A stretch of DNA of 64,000 nucleotides from Nocardiopsis sp. CC223A. Lineage in GTDB: Bacteria; Actinomycetota; Actinomycetes; Streptosporangiales; Streptosporangiaceae. The stretch spans positions 1 through 64,000 of the forward strand of contig NZ_JASFDV010000016.1 in the NCBI RefSeq assembly GCF_030766825.1. The letters run 5' to 3'. The notes below the pieces were generated by a model. It saw only the letters and a program-made list of their open reading frames with translations, made no database searches and had not been told where the DNA came from. Below, one piece after another: positions 45,215 to 53,365 of the stretch. The position numbers were made by a program, and so were the translations under genes. How positions within the stretch are numbered: position 1 is the stretch's first letter; every line of letters begins with the position of its first letter.

Positions 45215-46189
45215 ATGGCCGTGACGCTCAAGGACGTGGCCCGGGCCAGCGGGGTCCACGTGTCCACCGTCTCCCGGGCCTTCTCGGCTGCGCACCTGGT
45301 CAACGCGCGGACCCGGGCCCGGGTGCTGGCCGCCGCCGACGAGCTGGGCTACCGCCCCAACCGGGTCGCCCGGGCACTGTCGACCCGCCGGACCGGGAAC
45401 CTCGGCGTGGTCGTCGCCGACATCGCCAACCCGTTCTTCCCGCCGCTGCTGAAGGCGGCGCAGGAACAGGCGCGGGCCAGGGACCACCACGTCTTCATCG
45501 CCGACACCGACGAACGGACCGAGGTCGAGGAGGAGGCGGTCCGGTCGCTGGCGGGCCAGGTGGACGGGCTGATCCTGGCCGCACCCCGGATGGCCGACCG
45601 GCGCATCCGCGAACTGGCCGCCGAGGTCCCCATAGTGGTCGTCAACCGCCGGATATCCGGGCTGTCGTGTGTGCTCATGGACGTCGGCGAAGGGGTCGGG
45701 CGGGCCGTCGCCCGGCTGGCCGACCTGGGGCACCGCGACCTCGCCCTGGTGTCCGGGCCCGCGGCCTCGTGGACGGGGCGGCGGGCGGCGCGGGCGGCCG
45801 AGACCGCCGCCGGGGAGCACGGCGTGCGCGTGCACCGGGTCGGCCCGCAACCGCCGACGGAGGCGGGTGGGGCCGCCGCGTTCGACGCCGTGGCCGGGGC
45901 CGGGGCGACCGCGGCCCTGGCCCACAACGACCTGATGGCGCTGGGCCTGCTGGCCGCGGCGCGGGACCGGGGCGTCCCCGTCCCGGGGCGGTTGAGCGTC
46001 GTCGGGGTCGACGACACCCTGACCGCCCGGCACACCCGGCCCGCCCTGACCACCGTCGCGATGCCGGTGGAGGCGGCCGGCCGGGCCGCCGTCGACCTGC
46101 TGCTGCGGGACGCGACGCCCCAGGACCTCGTCCTGGGCACCCGTCTGGTCGAACGCGACTCGACGGGGCCCGCCCCCGCTCAGGCGTAG
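45215..46189 (+). CDS. LacI-family transcriptional regulator (likely pectinolysis repressor)
   Basis: A 324-residue LacI/GalR regulator. The N-terminal helix-turn-helix is TLKDVARASGVHVSTVSRAF (4-23), then the hinge helix around NRVARALSTRRT. The periplasmic-binding-protein-like core starts GNLGVVVADIANPFFPPLL and ends with VVGVDDTLTARHTRPALTTV, usual for sugar-binding members. It is divergent from the pectate lyase with two operator palindromes between them, so it most likely represses the lyase and itself until a pectin-derived sugar binds. The 3' end overlaps the convergent ccsB stop by 10 bp. Confidence 0.92.
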   Translation: MAVTLKDVARASGVHVSTVSRAFSAAHLVNARTRARVLAAADELGYRPNRVARALSTRRTGNLGVVVADIANPFFPPLLKAAQEQARARDHHVFIADTDERTEVEEEAVRSLAGQVDGLILAAPRMADRRIRELAAEVPIVVVNRRISGLSCVLMDVGEGVGRAVARLADLGHRDLALVSGPAASWTGRRAARAAETAAGEHGVRVHRVGPQPPTEAGGAAAFDAVAGAGATAALAHNDLMALGLLAAARDRGVPVPGRLSVVGVDDTLTARHTRPALTTVAMPVEAAGRAAVDLLLRDATPQDLVLGTRLVERDSTGPAPAQA

Positions 46190-47172
46190 GAGTGCAGGCC
46201 GCTGAACATGTAGTTGACCGCGAAGAAGTTGAACAGGATCGTCGCGAAGCCCAGCACGTTGATCCACGTCGCCTTGGGCCCGCGCCACCCGCCGGTCGCC
46301 CGCGCGTGCAGGTAGGCGGCGTAGACGACCCAGGAGATGAACGACCAGACCTCCTTGGGGTCCCAGCCCCAGAAGCGGCCCCAGGCCTCGTCCGCCCAGA
46401 TGGACCCGGCGATGATGCCGAAGGTCCACAGCGGGAACGCGAACAGGATGAGCCGGTGCGAGATGCGGTCCAGCAGCTCGGGGCTGGGCAGGCGGCCGGC
46501 GATGCCGACGACCTCCTCGCCCGCGGCCCGCTTGACCTCGGAGCGGTGCGAGACCAGGTAGGTGATGCCGGTGACGCCGGAGACCATGAACGCGCCGCCC
46601 GCCAGGATGGCCGCGGTGACGTGGATCGGCACCCAGTAGGAGTGCAGCGCCGGGATCAGCGGCCCCGGGTCGACGTACAGCCACCTGACGCCGATGCCCA
46701 GCAGGACCAGCACCGGGACCAGCACGAACGCGCCCAGGAAGCGGGCCTGGTAGCGGAACGAGGCGTACAGCAGCACGCCCACCGCGACCAGGCACATCGC
46801 CACCACGAACTCGAACATGTTGCCCCAGGGCCAGCGGCCGGCCGCCGCGCCCCGCGTGATGATCTGGGCCAGGCCCATCAGGAAGCCCACGGTGGTCACG
46901 CCCAGGGCGATCTTGCCCAGCACGCTCTGGGAGGCCCTGGCCTCGCCCTCGGTGGTGCGGACGTTGACCTCGATGCCGTCGTCGGCGCCTCCGGCCGCAC
47001 CGGCGCCGACGGGCATCAGCCGTCCCGCCTTCAGCTTGGTCCGCTGCCCGTAGGCGGCCTCGATCGCGAACAGGAACAGGGCCGCGGCGTAGGTCACGAT
47101 CATGGCGATGACCAGCGTGTCGCTGGCCGACGCCATGGTCTCGTTCACCGGCGCGGCGAGAGTGTACGTCAC
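46180..47172 (-). CDS. ccsB: Cytochrome c biogenesis protein CcsB (ResC)
   Basis: A 330-residue membrane protein of System II cytochrome c maturation. The tryptophan-rich WWD heme-binding motif is WGRFWGWDPKEVWSFISWVVY, at about residues 265-285, with conserved membrane His residues nearby (HSYWVPIHV, HRLILFAFP). About eight helices are predicted. With ResB it carries heme across the membrane and ligates it to apocytochrome c. GTG 47172 overlaps the resB stop by 4 bp. It is the last gene of a four-gene operon. Confidence 0.94.
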   Translation of the reverse strand: MTYTLAAPVNETMASASDTLVIAMIVTYAAALFLFAIEAAYGQRTKLKAGRLMPVGAGAAGGADDGIEVNVRTTEGEARASQSVLGKIALGVTTVGFLMGLAQIITRGAAAGRWPWGNMFEFVVAMCLVAVGVLLYASFRYQARFLGAFVLVPVLVLLGIGVRWLYVDPGPLIPALHSYWVPIHVTAAILAGGAFMVSGVTGITYLVSHRSEVKRAAGEEVVGIAGRLPSPELLDRISHRLILFAFPLWTFGIIAGSIWADEAWGRFWGWDPKEVWSFISWVVYAAYLHARATGGWRGPKATWINVLGFATILFNFFAVNYMFSGLHSYA

Positions 47173-48779
47173 CGGTCACTCCTCGTGTCGGAAGGGTTCT
47201 GGGGGTTGTCGTCCGACTCGTTCCGGAGTCGTGCGGCAAGCTCGGTGGTGATCTCGTGGAACTCGGCGTTGTCGCCCGCGACCTCGGTCTTGCCGAGTCC
47301 GGCCAGCTCCACGCGGGTCCGGCCGTCCTCGCCGCGGGCGGCGCGCACCCACACCCGGCGCGGGCGGACGAACAGGGTCAGCAGCAGGCCGCCGACGGCG
47401 GTGGCCGCGGTGATGAGCGCGGGCAGCCGGGCACCGTCCCGGTTGGCCTGGAGGCTGATGTACTCCTTGTATCCGGTGAACTCGATGGACCCGGCGCCGT
47501 CGGGCAGCTCCCAGACGTCGCCGATCCCCAGCACCGGGGATTCGCCGAGGGGCTCCATGCCCTCGGTGCGCAGCTGGTACACCGACTGCGGGTCGATCAT
47601 GCCCAGGTCGCCGGTGTACCCCTCCAGGGTCACCCGCGGGTTCGTGGCGCCGGGGAATCCGGAGGTCAGCTCGCCGTCGGGGGTCTCGGCCGCGGTCGGC
47701 AGGAAGACACCGACGAAGCCCAGCTGGTCGGCGTCCTCGTCCCCGGTGTCGGGGACCTTGACCACGCCGTCGGACACGAAGCTCATGGTGTCCCGGTACA
47801 GGAACGGCACGGCCTGGTCGAACACCACGTCGCCGTCGCCGTTGCGCACGACGAACTCCGGCGCGTACCCGTGGCCGAGCAGGTAGACCTGCACGCCCGA
47901 GACGCTGAGCGGGTGGTTGACCTCCAGCCGGTGCGTCCGTTCGGGGCCGCCCGGCTCCTCGGTGTAGGTGAGGTCGGCGACGTAGGACTCGGCCTGCCCG
48001 CGCAGGTCCCCCTCCTCGATGAAGCCCGCCTCGAAGTCGTCGAGGTGGACCGTGAAGGGGGCTATCGAGTCCATGTCGGTCCAGTGGCCCGGGTAGATCG
48101 CGTCGTAGGAGGGCAGCGTGTTGGCGAACCCGTCGCCCTCGACGATGAGCATGTTGCCGCGGTAGCCGAAGAACGATCCGGCGGCCAGCGCCACCAGCAG
48201 GCCGAGCAGGGCCAGGTGGAACAGGACGTTCCCGGCCTCGCGCAGGTAGCCGGTCTCGGCCGAGACGGAGTCGCCGTGGCGGTCCACCCGGTACCCCTTG
48301 AGCACGCGCTTCGCCTGCTCCAGCACGGCCTCGGGGTCGGCGTCGGTGGTGAACCTCGCGGCGTAGGGCATCCGGTCCAGGTTGCGCGGGGTGGGCACCG
48401 GCCGGGCCCGGACCGCCCGGGCGTGCACCAGGGCGCGCGGGATGACGCAGCCCGCCAGGGACACGAACAGCAGCAGGTAGATCGCCGCGTACCAGGGCGA
48501 GGAGAAGACGTCGAAGAGGTGGAAACGGTCCAGCCAGGGGGCCAGGTCCGGGTTCTCCCGGAAGTAGTTGTCGACCTCGTCGACGCTCACGACGTTCTGC
48601 GGCAGGATCGACCCGGGGATGGCCCCGACCGCCAGCAGGAACAGCAGGATCAGCGCGGTGCGCATCGAGGTGAGGATGCGCCAGGCCCAGCGCAGCCAGC
48701 CCAGGACGCCGAGTCCCTTGGGGCCGGACGCGGTCCCCTCCGCGGTGCCCGTGGTCGTCTCGGTCGTGGTCGTACTCAT
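47169..48779 (-). CDS. resB: Cytochrome c biogenesis protein ResB (Ccs1)
   Basis: A 536-residue ResB protein. There are three N-terminal helices (around residues 35-60, 85-110 and 185-210), a large outer domain (about 215-470) and a final helix near 480. Family features include RTALILLFLLAVGAIPGSILPQ and EAGNVLFHLALLGLLVALAAG with the heme-related His. It acts with CcsB as the heme lyase of System II. The ATG overlaps the ccdA stop as TGATG. The N-terminal 20 residues are Thr-rich and variable. Confidence 0.94.
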   Translation of the reverse strand: MSTTTTETTTGTAEGTASGPKGLGVLGWLRWAWRILTSMRTALILLFLLAVGAIPGSILPQNVVSVDEVDNYFRENPDLAPWLDRFHLFDVFSSPWYAAIYLLLFVSLAGCVIPRALVHARAVRARPVPTPRNLDRMPYAARFTTDADPEAVLEQAKRVLKGYRVDRHGDSVSAETGYLREAGNVLFHLALLGLLVALAAGSFFGYRGNMLIVEGDGFANTLPSYDAIYPGHWTDMDSIAPFTVHLDDFEAGFIEEGDLRGQAESYVADLTYTEEPGGPERTHRLEVNHPLSVSGVQVYLLGHGYAPEFVVRNGDGDVVFDQAVPFLYRDTMSFVSDGVVKVPDTGDEDADQLGFVGVFLPTAAETPDGELTSGFPGATNPRVTLEGYTGDLGMIDPQSVYQLRTEGMEPLGESPVLGIGDVWELPDGAGSIEFTGYKEYISLQANRDGARLPALITAATAVGGLLLTLFVRPRRVWVRAARGEDGRTRVELAGLGKTEVAGDNAEFHEITTELAARLRNESDDNPQNPSDTRSDR

Positions 48780-49579
48780 CAGATCACCGTCTGGTAGTCG
48801 GCGGCCCAGCCCTGCATGACGATGGTCCACTGGGTCCACAGACCGGTCACCATCGCCAGGCCGACCAGGACGAGCATGGCACCGCCGATCACGGTGACCG
48901 TGCGGGTGTGGCGCTTGAGCCGCCCGAAGGCGCCGAGTGCGCGGCGGTACAGGAGCGAGGCCGCGATGAACGGCAGTCCCAGGCCCGCGCAGTAGGCCAG
49001 GGAGAGGAGCATGCCCCGCCCGGCACCGCCCTCGACGAAGGCGAGTGTCTGCACGGCGGCCAGGGTGGGGCCGATGCACGGGGTCCAGCCCAGGCCGAAC
49101 AGCACCCCGAGCAGGGGCGCGCCCACCAGCCCGGCCTTGGGCAGGCGGTGGAAGCGGAACTCGCGGGCGAAGCCGGGCAGGACGCCCATGAAGGCCAGGC
49201 CCAGGACGACCGTCAGCACGCCAAGGACCCGGGTGATGGGGTCGGTGTGGTCCACCAGCAGGTCGCCGAGCCAGCCGATGAAGCCGCCCACGGCCACGAA
49301 GACCAGGGTGAACCCGGCGATGAACAGGGCGCTGCCGGTGACCATGGTCCAGCGGCGCCCGGCCAGCTCGTCGTCGACCTCGGCGAGGGTGGCGGTACCG
49401 CCGCCGACAGCGGTGCGCCTGCGCACGTCGGCGGCGCTCATCCCGGTGACGTACGACAGGTAGCCGGGGACCAGGGGGAGCACGCACGGGGACAGGAAGG
49501 AGACCAGTCCCGCGGCGATCGCCAGCGGGACGGCCATGAGGAGGGATCCGGTGAGGACGGTGGTGCCGACGGGGTCCAT
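48779..49579 (-). CDS. ccdA: Cytochrome c biogenesis thiol transporter CcdA
   Basis: A 266-residue six-helix membrane protein that moves reducing equivalents from cytoplasmic thioredoxin to the extracellular TlpA/ResA. The two redox cysteines are C32 (SFLSPCVLPLVPGYLSYVTG) and C168 (FGLGWTPCIGPTLA), both in the expected Pro-Cys setting. A loop of about 25 residues after the first helix is longer than in Bacillus CcdA. It overlaps both neighbours as TGATG junctions. Confidence 0.94.
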   Translation of the reverse strand: MDPVGTTVLTGSLLMAVPLAIAAGLVSFLSPCVLPLVPGYLSYVTGMSAADVRRRTAVGGGTATLAEVDDELAGRRWTMVTGSALFIAGFTLVFVAVGGFIGWLGDLLVDHTDPITRVLGVLTVVLGLAFMGVLPGFAREFRFHRLPKAGLVGAPLLGVLFGLGWTPCIGPTLAAVQTLAFVEGGAGRGMLLSLAYCAGLGLPFIAASLLYRRALGAFGRLKRHTRTVTVIGGAMLVLVGLAMVTGLWTQWTIVMQGWAADYQTVI

Positions 49580-50298
49580 CAGACGTCGTCCCCGTCAGGG
49601 CTCGCGCCCTCGCCCGGTTCTTCGGGGGCTCCGGACTCCTGCGACCCCTCCTGCTCGGCCACCCGGGGACGCTCCTCGGGATCGCCGAGGTCGTACTCCA
49701 CGACGATCGGGTTCAGCAGTCCGGTGAGCTGGCCGTAGGTGGTCGGCCCGATGACGCGGGCGGCGATGCGCCCGTCGGGGTCGATGACCAGGGTGCTGGG
49801 GATGGCGCGCGGCGGGACCGTGCCGCGGAACGCCTGGGGCACCTCGCCGGGCTGGTCGTACAGGCTCGGGTACTCGACGCCCTTGGTGTCGAGGTAGGTG
49901 CGGGCGGCGGTGTCGTCGTCCTTGATGTTGACGCCGAGGAAGTCCACGCCCAGGTCGGTGTACTCGGCGTGCACCTCGTCCAGGACGGGCTGCTCGGTGC
50001 GGCAGGGACCGCACCAGCTGGCCCAGACGTTGAGGACGACGATGCCGCCGGCGTAGTCGGCCAGCTCGATCTCGTCGCCGTCCAGGGTGGTGCCGGAGAA
50101 GTCGGGTGCGTCGACCCGCTCGTCGGCGGGGAAGGCGGTGGCGCTGCCGTCGCCCGAGATGAAGCGGTCGTCCTCACCGCCGGTCTCGATCTCGTTGCCC
50201 CCGGCGCAGCCGGTCAGGGCGAGTACGGCGGCCGCCGCGGCCGCGGCAAGGCGCGTCACAGCGCGACTGGACCGCGCGCCGGTTCTGGCACTGGGCAT
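49579..50298 (-). CDS. TlpA/ResA-like thiol-disulfide lipoprotein
   Basis: A 239-residue thioredoxin-fold lipoprotein, first gene of the System II operon. The lipobox is LTGC with Cys31, and the redox motif is WASWCGPC (C96, C99). The cis-Pro segment PRAIPSTLVIDPDG follows. It keeps the CxxCH cysteines of apocytochrome c reduced, taking electrons from CcdA. ATG 50298 fits the lipoprotein signal; a longer frame upstream lacks support. The C-terminal 30 residues are acidic and disordered. Confidence 0.92.
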   Translation of the reverse strand: MPSARTGARSSRAVTRLAAAAAAAVLALTGCAGGNEIETGGEDDRFISGDGSATAFPADERVDAPDFSGTTLDGDEIELADYAGGIVVLNVWASWCGPCRTEQPVLDEVHAEYTDLGVDFLGVNIKDDDTAARTYLDTKGVEYPSLYDQPGEVPQAFRGTVPPRAIPSTLVIDPDGRIAARVIGPTTYGQLTGLLNPIVVEYDLGDPEERPRVAEQEGSQESGAPEEPGEGASPDGDDV

Positions 50299-50522
50299 CG
50301 AGGAGACCTCGCGAACGGGGTGTGAACTGGGCGGACTACGACAACGACAAAGTGTAGTAGACACCCTGGGGCCCGTTCCGCCGCCCCGGTGCAAGGATCG
50401 TCCGTCCCTGGTGGGAGGGCCGGCACGAGAGCGGGATCACCCGTGGGGATCCGGGTGTCCCGCCCTGCGCGTTCCGGCGGCGGCCGGGAGGGGTCGAACA
50501 CCCCGGCCCGGCCGTTCCGCGA

Positions 50523-50726
50523 TCATCCCGCCTCGACGAAAGCCTCACGGAGGTAGTCGTGGACGGCCCGCTCGGGGACCCGATAGGAACGCCCCACGCG
50601 GATCGCGGGGAGAACTCCCGAGTGCACCATGCGGTACACGGTCATCTTGGACACTCGCATGATCGTGGCGACCTCCGCCACGGTCAGGAACCTGACCTCT
50701 TCGAGAGGCGGCTTGCTCCCGTTCAT
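50523..50726 (-). CDS. Excisionase-type helix-turn-helix protein (BldC-like fold)
   Basis: A 67-residue single-domain winged-helix protein: RFLTVAEVATIMRVSKMTVYRMVHSGVLPAIRVGRSYRVPERAVHDYL. It belongs to the excisionase/MerR-like group that includes BldC, but the wing (RVGRSYRV) and recognition helix differ, so it is a paralogue. No integrase or attachment site is nearby; in related actinomycetes this gene sits stably beside the deacetylase and proC genes, so it is a chromosomal regulator and not a phage remnant. ATG 50726 has a modest GGAAG site. Targets unknown. Confidence 0.85.
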   Translation of the reverse strand: MNGSKPPLEEVRFLTVAEVATIMRVSKMTVYRMVHSGVLPAIRVGRSYRVPERAVHDYLREAFVEAG

Positions 50727-50979
50727 CTTCCGACGCCCTCATTCCCGGACGTGAGTATTGCCTTCCAGTTCAGCCCGGCGCGGTGCCGGTCGGGGGCGAC
50801 CCCGGTATGTGCCCCGTCCCAACGCCACGCCGGCGTGTCATGCTGTCACTACTGACACGTCCGTTTTCAGAGTAGAGCGGAGTTCCCGTCTGCGAAAGGT
50901 CGTTTGTGGTGTCTTCCGAGCAATACCCGGAAGGCGCCCCGGGTGATGTTTAACAGTGGGTATAAATGGCCGACACGGC

Positions 50980-51777
50980 TCAGGAGAGACCCGCCCGGGC
51001 GAGAACGTAATCGCGCAGCGGCGCGTAGTCCTCGGTCAGATAACCGTCGTCCAAAGGGACCGTGACCAGTAGTTTCCCCTCGTGTTCCGCAAGAAAGAGG
51101 GCGGGGTCGTTGCAGTCGGCGAACCCCAGTGTGGGCACTCCCGCCTCTCCGGCCGCACCCGCGAACCCGTGATCCGCGATGACCAACTGCGGCCATGGCT
51201 CGCCGCGGTCGGCGAGGTCCCCGAGGATGGCCCGCATGGCGAACGGATGGTGGCTGTGCCGGGCCAGGTGCCCGTCCGTGACGATGCCGACGCCGTCCTG
51301 CCAGACCACGAAGCGGCGGTTGGGCGGGCGTTCGGTGGTGACCTCGTAGGTGTAACCGGCGGCGGCGGTGAGGACGGGGCAGCCCTGGGCGGCCAGGGCG
51401 TCCTTCCAGAGCCGGTAGGTGCCCTGGAGCTTGTTCGGGTGCCCGGTGGCGAACATGACCCGTTCGCGGCGCTCCGCGGCCAGCGCCAGCCGGTCGGCGA
51501 CGGCCTCCAGGGCGTCGACCGTGAGGTCGGGGTCGATGGTGTCGATGCCCCAGACGTACTCCTCGTCGCCGACGACGCCGCACCGCTTGCTCATCAGCGC
51601 CAGGACCTCGGAGAAGGTCCAGTCGTGGGAGAAGCTGAGGCCGAACTGGTGATAGGGGTCCTTCTGGACCAGGCGCCGGTAGTGCCGAAGATTGTTCTGG
51701 CGTGAGGTGTCGACGTGTCCGGCGATTCCCGTCCGCACCAGATGGGAGATGAGTTCAGCACGTGTCGGCGGCGTCAC
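50980..51777 (-). CDS. Phosphatase-like conserved actinobacterial protein
   Basis: A 265-residue conserved protein usually annotated as a phosphatase in actinomycetes. The opening RAELISHLVRTGIAGHV and NNLRHYRRLVQKDPYHQFGL are typical. RERVMFATGHPNKLQGTYR and LVIADHGFAGAAGEAGVPTLGFADCNDPALFL look like the active region, with Asp, His and Asn candidates. The catalytic class is not proven. It starts at GTG 51777 with GGAAGGGG upstream. The gene lies between the acuC-like deacetylase and the excisionase-like gene, an arrangement also seen in Streptomyces. Cytoplasmic. Confidence 0.75.
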   Translation of the reverse strand: MTPPTRAELISHLVRTGIAGHVDTSRQNNLRHYRRLVQKDPYHQFGLSFSHDWTFSEVLALMSKRCGVVGDEEYVWGIDTIDPDLTVDALEAVADRLALAAERRERVMFATGHPNKLQGTYRLWKDALAAQGCPVLTAAAGYTYEVTTERPPNRRFVVWQDGVGIVTDGHLARHSHHPFAMRAILGDLADRGEPWPQLVIADHGFAGAAGEAGVPTLGFADCNDPALFLAEHEGKLLVTVPLDDGYLTEDYAPLRDYVLARAGLS

Positions 51778-52037
51778 CAGGTGGTCCCCTTCCTCGTCGG
51801 GGCGAACACGTGACGCGCCGCTCGGCCACCACGGCGCCTGCTCACGTTCGCCCGGTATTCAACCTCTTCCTACCCGCTGGACGCGCGCCACGCCCCGTCC
51901 GCGGGAATTCACCCACGCACTCACCGGGCGACATGGCTCACCAGGAAACGATACCGAGGTCACGGACATCAGGTTAGAAAATGGAAGAGACCGGAACGAA
52001 AGGGTGTCTTCGTGAGAAGACGCCCGAACGTCCCGGC

Positions 52038-53228
52038 TCAGAGGCTCGGGTCGATACCGTGGCTCGGGAACACCGCGGTCCGGGTCGCGTGAATGGCACG
52101 GTCCACCGGATTGCCGGGGTCGTACCCCTCCTCGAAGGGGGAGAACACCACGTCGCGGCCGTCGGTCATGTACAGCGGGGCCAGCTCGCCGGTGCGCTCC
52201 CGGACGAAGTCGCGCCAGCCCTGCGGGGTCTCGCCGTCGGGGTCCACCGGGCGGCCCGCCGCCTCGGCGAGCAGGTGGGTCCAGGCCCGGGGCACCACGT
52301 GCACCAGCCCGTACCCGCCGCCGCCGAACAGCACCCAGCGGCCGCCCGCGGTGCGCTGGGCGAGCTTGTGCAGCTCGGCGTAGGCGCGCCGTTGGCCGTC
52401 CAGGCTGAGGGTGAGATTGGCGAGCGGGTCCAGGGCGTGCGTGTCGCAGCCCTGCTGGGTCACCAGGATCTCCGGCTGGAACTCGTGCAGCAGCGGCGGG
52501 ACCACCGCGTCGAAGGCACGGTGCCAGCCGCTGTCGCCGGTGCCGGCGGGCAGGGCGACGTTGACCGAGTACCCCTCGGCGTCGGGGCCCCCGGTCTCCC
52601 CGGCCTGGCCGGTGCCCGGGAACAGGGTGACCGGCGACTCGTGGAGGCTGATGGTGAGCACCCGGGGGTCGTTGTAGAAGGCGCGCTGGACGCCGTCCCC
52701 GTGGTGGACGTCGATGTCGACGTAGGCGATGCGCTTGGCGCCCTGCTCCAGCAGCCAGGCGATGGCCAGCGCCGGGTCGTTGTAGACGCAGAAGCCCCAG
52801 GCGTTGCCGCGCATGGCGTGGTGCAGGCCGCCCGCGATGTTGGCGGCGTGCACGGACTCACCGGTCCACACCGCCCTGGCGGCGGCGACGGAGGCGCCCG
52901 AGATGAGCGCCGCCGCGTCGTGCATGTCCTTGAAGACGGGGTTGTCGGCGGTGCCGAGCATGTGGGCGTCGTCCGGTTCCAGGGTCCGCCCGGCCCGCTT
53001 GACCGCCTCGATGTAGGAGCGGTCGTGCACCAGGGCCAGGAGGTCGTCGGAGGCGGGTTCCACGTCCAGGAGCGAGACGCCGGGGGCGCTCAGGACTCCC
53101 AGTTCGCGGGCGAGCGCCATGGTCAGCTCGACCCGGATCGGTGCCATCGGATGCTGCGGGCCGAAGTCGTAGGCCGTCAGCCCGTCGTCCCATGCCACCC
53201 GGAGCGAGCAGGACGTGCGCCCTCCCAT
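52038..53228 (-). CDS. acuC: AcuC-like class I histone-deacetylase-family enzyme
   Basis: A 396-residue zinc deacetylase. The paired active-site histidines are H136 and H137 (GLHHAMRGNAWGFCVYND). Zinc ligands include D173 and H175 in YVDIDVHHGDGVQ and a later Asp in QQGCDTHALDPLANLTLS; GGGGYG closes the pocket. Bacillus AcuC deacetylates and reactivates acetyl-CoA synthetase, and actinomycete homologues probably do the same. ATG 53228 has GGGGGT upstream. It is followed after 260 bp by the phosphatase-like gene on the same strand. Confidence 0.93.
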   Translation of the reverse strand: MGGRTSCSLRVAWDDGLTAYDFGPQHPMAPIRVELTMALARELGVLSAPGVSLLDVEPASDDLLALVHDRSYIEAVKRAGRTLEPDDAHMLGTADNPVFKDMHDAAALISGASVAAARAVWTGESVHAANIAGGLHHAMRGNAWGFCVYNDPALAIAWLLEQGAKRIAYVDIDVHHGDGVQRAFYNDPRVLTISLHESPVTLFPGTGQAGETGGPDAEGYSVNVALPAGTGDSGWHRAFDAVVPPLLHEFQPEILVTQQGCDTHALDPLANLTLSLDGQRRAYAELHKLAQRTAGGRWVLFGGGGYGLVHVVPRAWTHLLAEAAGRPVDPDGETPQGWRDFVRERTGELAPLYMTDGRDVVFSPFEEGYDPGNPVDRAIHATRTAVFPSHGIDPSL

Positions 53229-53365
53229 GTCGGTGACCCCCGTTTCAGGTGTACGTGTTCCGAAGCACACAGTACGCAAGGGCGGGCAGTGCTCAGAACC
53301 CCGGGGTGCGGGGACGACGCGGGCCGGTGCGGGGCACCCGCACCGGCCCGGCCGCCCGTCGGGCG

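Noticed and set aside
50523..50726. Excisionase annotation suggesting a prophage or integrative element
   Set aside because: No integrase, attachment repeats or phage genes nearby; the surrounding genes form a conserved chromosomal neighbourhood.
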